Assembly (NCBI GenBank): GCA_035260545.1
Contig: DATFUZ010000110.1
Span: 1 to 55,288 of the forward strand
Reading direction: 5' to 3'
Length of the DNA stretch: 55,288 nt
Source: DATDDB01 sp035260545
GTDB lineage: Bacteria > Pseudomonadota > Gammaproteobacteria > Burkholderiales > Gallionellaceae
Shown here: positions 45,069 through 52,114 of the stretch, piece after piece
Layout of the letters: every line of letters begins with the position of its first letter
Numbering within the stretch: position 1 is the stretch's first letter
Position numbers and translations under genes: made by a program
Notes under the pieces: generated by a model
Database searches by the model: none
The model's input: only the letters and a program-made list of their open reading frames with translations
What the model was told of the DNA's origin: nothing

Positions 45069-45725
45069 ATGAATGGAAGACTGTTCCTCATCATCCCGCT
45101 CACCCTGCTCGCGCTCGGGTGCAGCGGCAAACCGCAAGCGGCAGCGGGCGGCACGCCGGTCGCGGCACAGATCGTCAACAATGACGCGCAGCAAACTGCG
45201 GTCTTCGCGGGCGGCTGCTTCTGGGGCGTGGATGCGGTGTTCCGCCACGTCAAGGGTGTGACGCAAGTCGAGTCCGGCTACGCCGGCGGCAGCGCAAACA
45301 CCGCCCACTACAAGATGGTGAGCACCGGCGCCACCGGGCATGCGGAATCGGTGCTGGTCCGCTTTGACCCCGCACAGGTTACTTACCGGCAATTGCTGGA
45401 AGTGTTCTTCAAGGTGGTGCACGATCCAACCACGCGCGACCGCCAGGGCCCGGACGCGGGTCCGCAGTACCGCGCGGTGATCTTCTATACCAGCGCGGCG
45501 GAGCGCACCCTGGCCGGCGCCTACATCCGCCGGCTGACTGCGGAGCATGCCTATTCGGGCCCCATCGTGACCGAGGTCACGGCGTTGCCCGCATTCTATC
45601 CGGCCGAGGCTTGCCATCAGGACTTTTATGCGCAGCACCGCTACATGGGCTACATCCAGGCTTACGATGTGCCCAAGATCAGGCGGCTGCGGGAACGATT
45701 TCCCGCGCTGTATCGCGGCGACTGA
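45069..45725 (+). CDS. msrA: Peptide-methionine (S)-S-oxide reductase, probable lipoprotein
   Basis: This 218-residue MsrA reduces the S epimer of methionine sulfoxide. The N-terminus NGRLFLIIPLTLLALGCSGK is a signal peptide ending in a lipobox-like ALGC (Cys18), so membrane anchoring on the periplasmic side is likely. The catalytic motif GGCFWG (Cys50) is followed by VTQVESGYAGGSANTAHYKM and VFFKVVHDPTTRDRQGPDAG. A further Cys in YPAEACHQDFY may serve as resolving residue. AAAGGAG seven bases before the ATG sets the start. It ends the sigF-linked plus-strand operon, 12 bp from the convergent pgpA. Confidence 0.93.
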   Translation: MNGRLFLIIPLTLLALGCSGKPQAAAGGTPVAAQIVNNDAQQTAVFAGGCFWGVDAVFRHVKGVTQVESGYAGGSANTAHYKMVSTGATGHAESVLVRFDPAQVTYRQLLEVFFKVVHDPTTRDRQGPDAGPQYRAVIFYTSAAERTLAGAYIRRLTAEHAYSGPIVTEVTALPAFYPAEACHQDFYAQHRYMGYIQAYDVPKIRRLRERFPALYRGD

Positions 45726-45737
45726 CGGCGCGGAGCG

Positions 45738-46274
45738 TTACATATAGGCAGGGAGGAAACTCTTGACCATGGCTATGGACAGCAGCGTGTAGCCTGCGGC
45801 GAGAAGGTCGTCGAACATCACGCCCAAGCCGCCATGCCAGTGCAGATCGAAGTGGCGGATGGGCGGCGGCTTGACGATGTCGAAGAAGCGGAACAGGGAA
45901 AAGGCGAGCACGTTCCAGAACACCGCGATGGGCGTGGCGAACGAGCCGGCCATCGGCGTGAAGAACAGCACCAGCAGGAAGGCCACGATCTCGTCCCATA
46001 CGATGCCGCCATAGTCCGCCTCGCCCAGAGCGCGGCCGGTCTTGTCGCACACCACCACCCCGATGCCGAATGCCCACAGCAGCATGATGAGATAGGTCTT
46101 GGTCGTCAGGTATGGCGTCATCAGCCAGTACAGGGGAAACGCCACCAGCGTACCCACGGTGCCGGGCGCGCGCGGCGACAGCCCGCTGCCCAAGCCGAAC
46201 GAGATGAAGTGCGCCGGGTGGCTCAATATGAACCGCCAGGTAGGCTGCACTTTCAAATCATGCGAAGTGGTCAT
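45738..46274 (-). CDS. pgpA: Phosphatidylglycerophosphatase A
   Basis: This 178-residue membrane enzyme dephosphorylates phosphatidylglycerol phosphate. SFGLGSGLSPRAPGTVGTLV holds the family GxGxxPxAPGTxGSL motif, IVWDEIVAFLLVLFFTP the conserved Asp/Glu pair, and HGGLGVMFDDLLAAGYTLL the last motif. Several membrane segments are visible. The start ATG lies inside the thiL 3' end (17 bp overlap), the usual thiL-pgpA coupling. Confidence 0.95.
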   Translation of the reverse strand: MTTSHDLKVQPTWRFILSHPAHFISFGLGSGLSPRAPGTVGTLVAFPLYWLMTPYLTTKTYLIMLLWAFGIGVVVCDKTGRALGEADYGGIVWDEIVAFLLVLFFTPMAGSFATPIAVFWNVLAFSLFRFFDIVKPPPIRHFDLHWHGGLGVMFDDLLAAGYTLLSIAMVKSFLPAYM

Positions 46275-47226
46275 AACCGGTCTCTTTCATCTGCAAAATG
46301 GCGCCGTCCGTATCGCGCAGCTCGCAGCCGCCACCCGCCGTGATCGACCCGATGCGCTGCAGGGGACAGGACAGGCGCGCCGCAAGGGCTGCGATCTCAG
46401 TGCGCTGCGCGGGCGCGGCCGTGAAGCATAATTCATAATCGTCGCCGCCTGCCAGCGCGCAGTGCCGGGCCAGCTCCCGCTCCGGCGCGGTGGCGGCCAG
46501 CCCGGCGCGCAACAGCGGCGGGACCGGCAAGGCGCCGACCTCAAGCCGTGCGCCCGCGCCGGATTGCTCCAGGATATGGCCCAGGTCGGCGAGCAGGCCG
46601 TCGGAAATGTCGATCGCGCCGCCCGCCAGCCCGCGCAGCGCCAAGCCCAGCGCCACGCGCGGCTGCGGCTGATGCAGGCGGCGCGCGCAGACTTCCAGCT
46701 CAGAGGCAGGCAGCACAATTTGCCCCCGCAGGTGCGCCAGGGCAAGCGCTGCCTCGCCCAGCGTGCCGGACACCCAGATGTCATCGCCCGGCCGCGCGCC
46801 GCTGCGCCGCAATGCCGCGCCTTTCGGCGCTTCGCCCAGGATGGTGACGCACAGATTGAGCGGGCCGCGCGTGGTGTCGCCGCCTATGAGCGCTACGCCA
46901 TGCGCAACCGCCAGGGCGAAGAAGCCCTCGCTGAACGCCTGCAGCCAGGCGCTGTCCTCCGCCGGAAGGGACAGTGCAAGCAATGCCCAGCGCGGCTTGG
47001 CGCCCATGGCCGCCATGTCGGAAAGGTTGACCGCCAGCGCCTTGTGGCCGAGCAGGCGCGGATCCGCGCCGGGGAAGAAATGCGTTCCCTGCACCAGCAT
47101 GTCGGTCGACACCGCCAGCTCCAGTTCCGGCGCGATCCGCAGCAGCGCGGCGTCGTCCCCCACACCCAGTTCGACGCCAGGGGCGGGGCGCGTGAAATAA
47201 CGCTGGATCAGGTCGAATTCCGGCAT
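46258..47226 (-). CDS. thiL: Thiamine-monophosphate kinase
   Basis: This 322-residue ATP-dependent kinase makes thiamine diphosphate from thiamine monophosphate. MPEFDLIQRYFTRPAP, VELGVGDDAALLRI and AVSTDMLVQGTHFFPG are the N-terminal metal and substrate motifs; LAVNLSDMAAMGAKPRWALL and GAIDISDGLLADLGHIL follow. AAGGA nine bases before ATG 47226 sets the start; the extra 32 open codons upstream are not conserved. It lies 37 bp after nusB. Confidence 0.95.
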   Translation of the reverse strand: MPEFDLIQRYFTRPAPGVELGVGDDAALLRIAPELELAVSTDMLVQGTHFFPGADPRLLGHKALAVNLSDMAAMGAKPRWALLALSLPAEDSAWLQAFSEGFFALAVAHGVALIGGDTTRGPLNLCVTILGEAPKGAALRRSGARPGDDIWVSGTLGEAALALAHLRGQIVLPASELEVCARRLHQPQPRVALGLALRGLAGGAIDISDGLLADLGHILEQSGAGARLEVGALPVPPLLRAGLAATAPERELARHCALAGGDDYELCFTAAPAQRTEIAALAARLSCPLQRIGSITAGGGCELRDTDGAILQMKETGYDHFA

Positions 47227-47263
47227 CCGGCGGGATCCTTTGCGCAGCGCGGTTCCTGCCGCG

Positions 47264-47752
47264 CTACCGGGCTGCGACTTCGCGCGGCCGCGCAGTTGCC
47301 GCAAGCTTGTCCAGCACGCCATTCACGAAACGGTGTCCCTCGGCGCCACCGTAGGTCTTGGCAAGCTCCACCGCCTCGTTGATGACGACGCGGTAGGGGG
47401 TCTGCGGCTGCATCAGCAATTCATAAGCGCCCATGAGCAGGATGGAAAATTCGACCGGGCTCAGCTCATTCTGGCTGCGGTCGAGGTGCGGTTCAAGCGC
47501 CGCTTCCAGTTCGACGCGGCGCGTCAGTACGCCGTGCAAGAGGCCGGTGAACAACTCCACATCGTAGCGGCCGAGGTTCTTTTCCTCCTTCATGCGCTGC
47601 GCGATCTGCGCCTCGCCGGCGCCGGACAGGCGCCACTGGTAGATGCCCTGCATGGCCAGTTCGCGCGCGCGATGGCGCGGGCTCTTGGGCGATGCTCTGT
47701 TTTTTCCGTTCGCGCTGTTCAATCCTGCACCTTTCAAGCCTGCGCCCTTCAA
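47264..47752 (-). CDS. nusB: Transcription antitermination factor NusB
   Basis: This protein of up to 162 residues is the all-helical NusB, which binds boxA RNA with S10 (NusE). RHRARELAMQGIYQWRLSG, ELSPVEFSILLMGAYELL, VVINEAVELAKTYGG and GHRFVNGVLDKLA are diagnostic. No ATG or GTG is available upstream of the conserved core. Three in-frame TTG codons (47752, 47737, 47722) lie exactly 15 bp apart, each following an AAGG-type site inside a tandem repeat. I list the longest form, whose TTG overlaps the ribH TGA; the shortest, at 47722, is equally plausible and closer to family length. Confidence 0.93.
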   Translation of the reverse strand: MKGAGLKGAGLNSANGKNRASPKSPRHRARELAMQGIYQWRLSGAGEAQIAQRMKEEKNLGRYDVELFTGLLHGVLTRRVELEAALEPHLDRSQNELSPVEFSILLMGAYELLMQPQTPYRVVINEAVELAKTYGGAEGHRFVNGVLDKLAATARPREVAAR

Positions 47753-47766
47753 CCCAGGGCCTTCAG
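47718..47766 (-). repeat. 15-bp tandem repeat spanning the nusB start region
   Basis: On the minus strand TGAAGG-type units recur at about 15-bp steps from the end of ribH into nusB (TTGAA at 47752, 47737 and 47722, with CTGAAGG just before). They encode KGAGL-KGAGL at the NusB N-terminus. Each unit supplies both a ribosome-site-like AAGG and a TTG. Confidence 0.65.
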
Positions 47767-48201
47767 CAGGTTTGCCATCTCGACCGCAACCGTTGCGGCC
47801 TCCGCACCCTTGACGCCCATGCGCGCCTCGGCCTGTTCGTCGTTGTCGGTGGTGAGGATGGCGTTGGCGACGGGTACGCCGGATTCCAGTTGCACCTCGC
47901 CCACGCCGCGCGCCGATTCATTGGACACCACCTCGAAGTGGTAAGTGTCGCCGCGTATCACCGCGCCCAGGGCGATCAATGCGTCGAATTTTCCGCCTTG
48001 CGCCATGCGCTGCAGCACGAGCGGGATTTCCAGTGCGCCCGGCACCGTGGCCAGCGTGATGTCGTGTTCGGCCACCCCGAGTTCGGTGAGCTTTTCGCGG
48101 CATGCCGCCAGCAAGCCTTCGCAAACCACGCAGTTGAAGCGCGCCTGCGCAATCCCGATGCGCATGCCCGCGCCGTTCAGGTTCTTTTCGAGTTCTTTCA
48201 T
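47749..48201 (-). CDS. ribH: 6,7-dimethyl-8-ribityllumazine synthase
   Basis: This 150-residue enzyme condenses the RibB product with the pyrimidine intermediate to lumazine, the penultimate step of riboflavin synthesis. IAQARFNCVVCEGLLAACRE, VPGALEIPLVLQRMAQGGKF, ALGAVIRGDTYHFEVVSNES and ILTTDNDEQAEARMG are family motifs. AAAGGAAA before the ATG at 48201, which overlaps the ribB stop by 4 bp, sets the start. It passes on to nusB by a 4-bp overlap, the common ribB-ribH-nusB order. Confidence 0.96.
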   Translation of the reverse strand: MKELEKNLNGAGMRIGIAQARFNCVVCEGLLAACREKLTELGVAEHDITLATVPGALEIPLVLQRMAQGGKFDALIALGAVIRGDTYHFEVVSNESARGVGEVQLESGVPVANAILTTDNDEQAEARMGVKGAEAATVAVEMANLLKALG

Positions 48202-49301
48202 TTGCTTTCCTTTGCCTGGCAATATCCCACCACTTCCAGCCCGAAGCCCGCCATGCTTGGCAGCTTGCGCGGCGTGGCAATCAGACACATCTTGCCCACA
48301 TTGAGGTCGCGCAGGATTTGCGCGCCGATACCGTAGCTGCGCGGGTCCCACTGCGCCCCGTGGTGCTCTTCGGGGCCGGCCGCCGCGCGCGCCAGCAGGT
48401 CTTGCGAGGTTTCGCCGTGATGCATCAGCACCAGTACGCCCGCGGGCGCCTTGCTGATGCGCCCGAGCGCGTCATGCACGCTGGTCGAATTGGGGTAGCT
48501 GGCCTGCTCCAGGAAATCCATCACCGATAGCGGCTCATGCACGCGTACGATGGTTTCGCGGTCGGGATGGATGTCGCCCTTTACCAGGGCAAGATGTGTT
48601 CCTTGCGTGCTGTTGTCGCGATAGATCACCAGGTCCAGCGGACCATGCGCGGTCTCCACGGTGCGCCGCGCCATGCGCTCGACCAGCTTCTCGTTGCGGA
48701 TGCGGTGTTCGATCAGATCGGCAATGGTGCCTATCTTCAGGCCATGCTGTTTCGCGAACTCGACGAGATCCGGCAGGCGCGCCATTTCGCCGTCCTCCTT
48801 GATGATCTCGCAGATCACCGCCGCGGGGGTCACCCCGGCCATGCGCGCGAGGTCGCAGCCTGCCTCGGTATGGCCGGCGCGCACCAGCACCCCGCCGGGA
48901 CGCGCCATGATGGGGAAGATGTGGCCGGGCTGCACGATGTCGGAAGGCAGGGCGTTTTCCTTCACTGCGGCACGGATGGTGGTGGCGCGGTCGGATGCCG
49001 AGATGCCGGTGGTTACGCCTTCGGCCGCCTCGATGGACACGGTGAAATTGGTCCCCAGCGGACTCTTGTTTTCGCGCGCCATGTGCGTCAGCCCGAGTTG
49101 GCCGCAGCGCTCTTCGGTCAGGGTGAGGCACACCAGGCCGCGCGCGTGACGGATCATGAAATTGATCGCCTCAGGCGTCACGAACTCGGCCGCCATCAAC
49201 AGATCGCCCTCGTTCTCGCGGTCTTCTTCGTCCACCAGCACCACCATCCGCCCCTGGCGAATCTCGCTGATGATTTCGTGTATCGGTGCAATATCTGTCA
49301 T
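48198..49301 (-). CDS. ribB: 3,4-dihydroxy-2-butanone-4-phosphate synthase with degenerate GTP cyclohydrolase II-like domain (RibBX)
   Basis: This 367-residue protein has an intact RibB half (about 1-205): VVLVDEEDRENEGDLLMAAE, RHARGLVCLTLTEERC, GHIFPIMARPGGVLVRAGHTEA. The C-terminal half has the RibA position but lacks its essential parts. VRVHEPLSVMDFLEQASYPN replaces the zinc-binding Cys cluster, and no EGRGIGL substrate loop is seen, although RSYGIGAQILRDLNV survives. It should therefore act only as butanone-phosphate synthase, with a true RibA elsewhere. This RibBX form is known from betaproteobacteria. ATG 49301 is the family start. Confidence 0.93.
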   Translation of the reverse strand: MTDIAPIHEIISEIRQGRMVVLVDEEDRENEGDLLMAAEFVTPEAINFMIRHARGLVCLTLTEERCGQLGLTHMARENKSPLGTNFTVSIEAAEGVTTGISASDRATTIRAAVKENALPSDIVQPGHIFPIMARPGGVLVRAGHTEAGCDLARMAGVTPAAVICEIIKEDGEMARLPDLVEFAKQHGLKIGTIADLIEHRIRNEKLVERMARRTVETAHGPLDLVIYRDNSTQGTHLALVKGDIHPDRETIVRVHEPLSVMDFLEQASYPNSTSVHDALGRISKAPAGVLVLMHHGETSQDLLARAAAGPEEHHGAQWDPRSYGIGAQILRDLNVGKMCLIATPRKLPSMAGFGLEVVGYCQAKESK

Positions 49302-49451
49302 GAAAGATTTCCCGGCTGCGGGCATCGGTCGCCGCGCCGCCCGAAGCAGTTGTCAAGGGCGCAATTCTACCATTTCGGCCGCATTCGCTCATGCGGGCCG
49401 CGCAATTACGTGTGAGGTGCGGTGCGCGGGGCGGAGGTCACCCTCCCACGC

Positions 49452-51002
49452 CTATACCTGCGGGTGCGCCCTTTCCGCCCCGTCGTGCAGCTTGTTCAGC
49501 GCGTTGAGGTAGGCCTTGGCGGACGCCACCACGATGTCGGTGTCGGCCCCCAGCCCGTTGACTACCCGCCCGCCCTTGGCCAGGCGCACGGTCACCTCGC
49601 CCTGCGCGTCGGTGCCGGTGGTGATGTTGTTGACCGAATACAGCAGCAGCTCGGTGCCGCTGTTCACGATGTGCTCTATGGCCTTGAAGGTCGCGTCCAC
49701 GGGTCCGCCGCCTTGGGCGTCGGCCTGTTTCTCCACCCCGCCCACGCTGACGATCACCCGCGCCACCGGCAGCTTGCCGGTCTCGGAGTGCGCGCCCATG
49801 CCCGCCAGACGGTAATGCTCGGCAATGTGGGTGACGGCCTCGTCACCGACCAGCGCCTGCAGGTCCTCGTCGAAGATCTCGCTCTTGCGGTCGGCCAGGT
49901 CCTTGAAGCGCGCGAATGCGGCGTTCAGGGCGTCCTCGTTTTCCAGCACGATGCCCAGTTCCTGCAGGCGGGTGCGGAAGGCGTTACGGCCCGACAGCTT
50001 GCCCAGGGTCAGCTTGTTGGTGGTCCAGCCCACGTCCTCCGCGCGCATGATCTCGTAGGTCTCGCGGTGCTTGAGCACGCCGTCCTGGTGGATGCCGGAT
50101 TCGTGCGCGAAGGCATTCGCGCCGACAATCGCCTTGTTGGGCTGCACCGGGTAGCCGGTAATGCTGGAGACGAGCTTGGAGGTCGGCACGATCTGCGCGG
50201 TGTCGATGCGCGTGTCACAGGTGAAAATGTCGCGGCGCGTCTTCACCGCCATGACGATTTCCTCCAGGCTGGCGTTGCCCGCACGCTCGCCGAGGCCATT
50301 GATGGTGCACTCGACCTGGCGCGCGCCGTTCATCACGGCTGCCAGCGAATTGGCGGAAGCCATGCCCAGGTCGTTGTGGCAGTGGGTGGACCAGATCACC
50401 TTGCCGGATCCGGGCACCCGCTCGATCAACTGCCTGATGCGCTCTCCCCACAGCGCCGGCAGGCTGTAGCCCACGGTGTCCGGCACGTTGAGCGTGGTGG
50501 CGCCGGCCTTGATCACTTCGCCGAAGATGCGCACCAGGAAATCCATGTCGGAACGCACCGCATCCTCGGCGGAGAATTCCACGTTGTCGGTATATTCCAG
50601 CGCCAGCTTGACCGCAGCCACGGCGCGCTCGACCACCTCGTCCGGCGCCATGCGCAGCTTCTTCTCCATATGGATGGGCGAGGTGGCAATGAAGGTGTGG
50701 ATGCGGCCCGACTTCGCGGGCGTGATGGCTTCGCCCGCCGCCCGCACATCGCGCTCGTTGGCGCGCGCCAGCGAACAGACGGTGGAATGTTTCACCGTCT
50801 GGGCGATGCTGCGTATCGCCTCTGCATCGCCGGGGCTGGCGGCGGCGAATCCCGCCTCGATCACATCGACGCCCAGCTTCTCCAATTGCCGCGCAATACG
50901 GAGCTTTTCTTCCTTGGTCATGGCCGCGCCCGGGCTCTGCTCGCCGTCGCGCAAGGTGGTGTCGAAAATGATCAACTGGTCGGTTGTAGTGGCTGTTTTC
51001 AT
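49452..51002 (-). CDS. leuA: 2-isopropylmalate synthase
   Basis: This 516-residue enzyme condenses 2-oxoisovalerate with acetyl-CoA, the first step of leucine synthesis. LIIFDTTLRDGEQSPGAAMT, VIEAGFAAASPGDAEAI and the metal-binding HCHNDLGMASANSLAAVMNG are in the TIM-barrel half. GERAGNASLEEIVMA and HESGIHQDGVLKHRETYEIM follow, then the C-terminal allosteric domain for leucine feedback. GGAG nine bases before ATG 51002 sets the start over 18 further open codons. A possible leucine-rich leader peptide lies 80 bp upstream on the same strand. Confidence 0.97.
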   Translation of the reverse strand: MKTATTTDQLIIFDTTLRDGEQSPGAAMTKEEKLRIARQLEKLGVDVIEAGFAAASPGDAEAIRSIAQTVKHSTVCSLARANERDVRAAGEAITPAKSGRIHTFIATSPIHMEKKLRMAPDEVVERAVAAVKLALEYTDNVEFSAEDAVRSDMDFLVRIFGEVIKAGATTLNVPDTVGYSLPALWGERIRQLIERVPGSGKVIWSTHCHNDLGMASANSLAAVMNGARQVECTINGLGERAGNASLEEIVMAVKTRRDIFTCDTRIDTAQIVPTSKLVSSITGYPVQPNKAIVGANAFAHESGIHQDGVLKHRETYEIMRAEDVGWTTNKLTLGKLSGRNAFRTRLQELGIVLENEDALNAAFARFKDLADRKSEIFDEDLQALVGDEAVTHIAEHYRLAGMGAHSETGKLPVARVIVSVGGVEKQADAQGGGPVDATFKAIEHIVNSGTELLLYSVNNITTGTDAQGEVTVRLAKGGRVVNGLGADTDIVVASAKAYLNALNKLHDGAERAHPQV

Positions 51003-51082
51003 CTTGGTGCTCCAGTGCATGGCTTCGCTCGCTGACATCCGCAGGATGCCGCCCATCTGTTTGAATTCTTGATATGGGAAAT

Positions 51083-51163
51083 TCAGCGCGCGAGGCGCAG
51101 CTTCAGCGCCGCCAACAGGCTGAAGGTGGAATGCAATTGCGAAATGTGGCGGGAGAAGTGCAT
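51083..51163 (-). CDS. Possible leu leader peptide
   Basis: A 26-codon frame from ATG 51163 to TGA 51083. Six leucines occur, five of them in the last 11 residues (SLLAALKLRLAR), just ahead of leuA. Its ATG lies 7 bases after a TATATT -10 box, so the mRNA would be nearly leaderless. The GGCGGCGC-TGAA-GCTGCGCC segment can fold within the frame. A leader peptide controlling leuA by leucyl-tRNA supply is an inference; there is no clear terminator for classical attenuation. Confidence 0.4.
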   Translation of the reverse strand: MHFSRHISQLHSTFSLLAALKLRLAR

Positions 51164-51170
51164 GCGGGCG

Positions 51171-51199
51171 AATATAGCGGGTTTCCGGCGCTGGCGCAA
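51171..51199 (-). promoter_or_regulatory. Candidate leuA promoter
   Basis: TTGCGC (51199-51194), 17-bp spacer, TATATT (51176-51171) on the minus strand. The -10 is 5 of 6 to consensus and the -35 is 3 of 6. It is the best promoter candidate upstream of leuA and puts the start almost at the ATG of the leucine-rich leader frame. Confidence 0.5.
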
Positions 51200-51401
51200 T
51201 GTGCAGGATTCGCGGCCCTCACGCGGAATGCGGACCCCTGCGGCTGGAAAGTCCGTTTGCGGAACGCCCGGACCCATCTCAACTCTTTTATGAAATATGC
51301 AGGCTAACCCATTTTTTCTATTGCAGAAAACAAGAATAAGTGCAAGAATGACCGAAACTTTCGAGAGCATATCCCGAAACCATGGATAGGGTGGAACAAA
51401 A

Positions 51402-52061
51402 ATGAGAATTCAACACAAGGCCTGGACACTGGCGCTGCTCGGTTTACTGTTCGCTACTCCGGCATTTTCCGATGAAGGTCCATATGTCTACGTTACCGGG
51501 GGCGCAGGCTTGGCATATAACGCTTGCCAATCCCCGCTCATAGCGGGCGCCTCGTGCAACGACAAGAGCGCCGTGTTTCGCGCCGGCTTCGGCTATCAGT
51601 ACACCCCGATGTGGGCGCTCGAGGCCAGCTATGGCCAGTTCGGGTCCGCCAACGCCTCCGGCTACGGCATGTTCAATTTTCCCGCGCCCATCGGCACCGG
51701 CGTCGGCAGCTTCGCCTGGCAACTGAAAGCTACGGGGCCGGCAGTACAGGCAGTCTAGACCCTGCACATGACCGATACCTTCGCGACGTTCGTCAAGTTT
51801 GGCGCCGCGTACGTCAACTATGACGAGTACGAGAATGTGTTCGCCGTATCCAGCAATACGTATTGGTATGTAGCTCCTACCGCAAGCGTCAACAGGATCA
51901 ATCCGGCAGCCGGCATAGGCCTGCGATACGACGTCGGCCCTCACGGCACGGTGTTCGTCCTGGGCGAATACTTCGGCCAGAACAACATCTATAACGTATA
52001 TGGGGTCGGCGCCAAGGTACGGCTGGTGACCGCCTCAATCGGCCTGATGTGGCGTTACTGA
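51402..52061 (+). pseudogene. Outer-membrane beta-barrel protein interrupted by an in-frame TAG
   Basis: Two open segments in the same frame (codons 1-118 and from 120 on) are split by TAG at 51756-51758. Together they read as one 218-residue small OMP. It has a signal peptide (LALLGLLFATPAFS, cut before DEGPYVYV), alternating amphipathic strands such as VFRAGFGYQYTPMWALEASYGQ, FATFVKFGAAYVNYDEY and GIGLRYDVGPHGTVFVLGEY, and a C-terminal aromatic ending LMWRY. The stop lies between predicted strands and could come from a single CAG-to-TAG change. AGGGTGG precedes the ATG. Without suppression only a 118-residue fragment lacking the C-terminal insertion signal would be made. A sequencing error is the alternative. 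Confidence 0.75.
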
Positions 52062-52114
52062 TTCCGCGCTGAGCGCCGCGCGGGCGCTGCCCAATGCGGG
52101 CCAGCCCGGCCCTT

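Larger units (their letters stand above)
51003..51401. other. Divergent leuA / outer-membrane protein intergenic region (399 bp)
   Basis: On the minus strand it holds a promoter-like pair (51199-51171), a 26-codon leucine-rich reading frame (51163-51083) and 80 bp without a terminator-like T run before leuA. On the plus strand the last 100 bp before 51402 are AT-rich. There TTGCAG is followed 17 bp later by a TGC-AAGAAT, a poor promoter match for the barrel protein gene. Nothing else was recognised. Confidence 0.5.

Noticed and set aside
49302..49451. FMN riboswitch before ribB
   Set aside because: The 150 bp between leuA and ribB lack the conserved RFN-element blocks; only a lone TAGAAT is visible.
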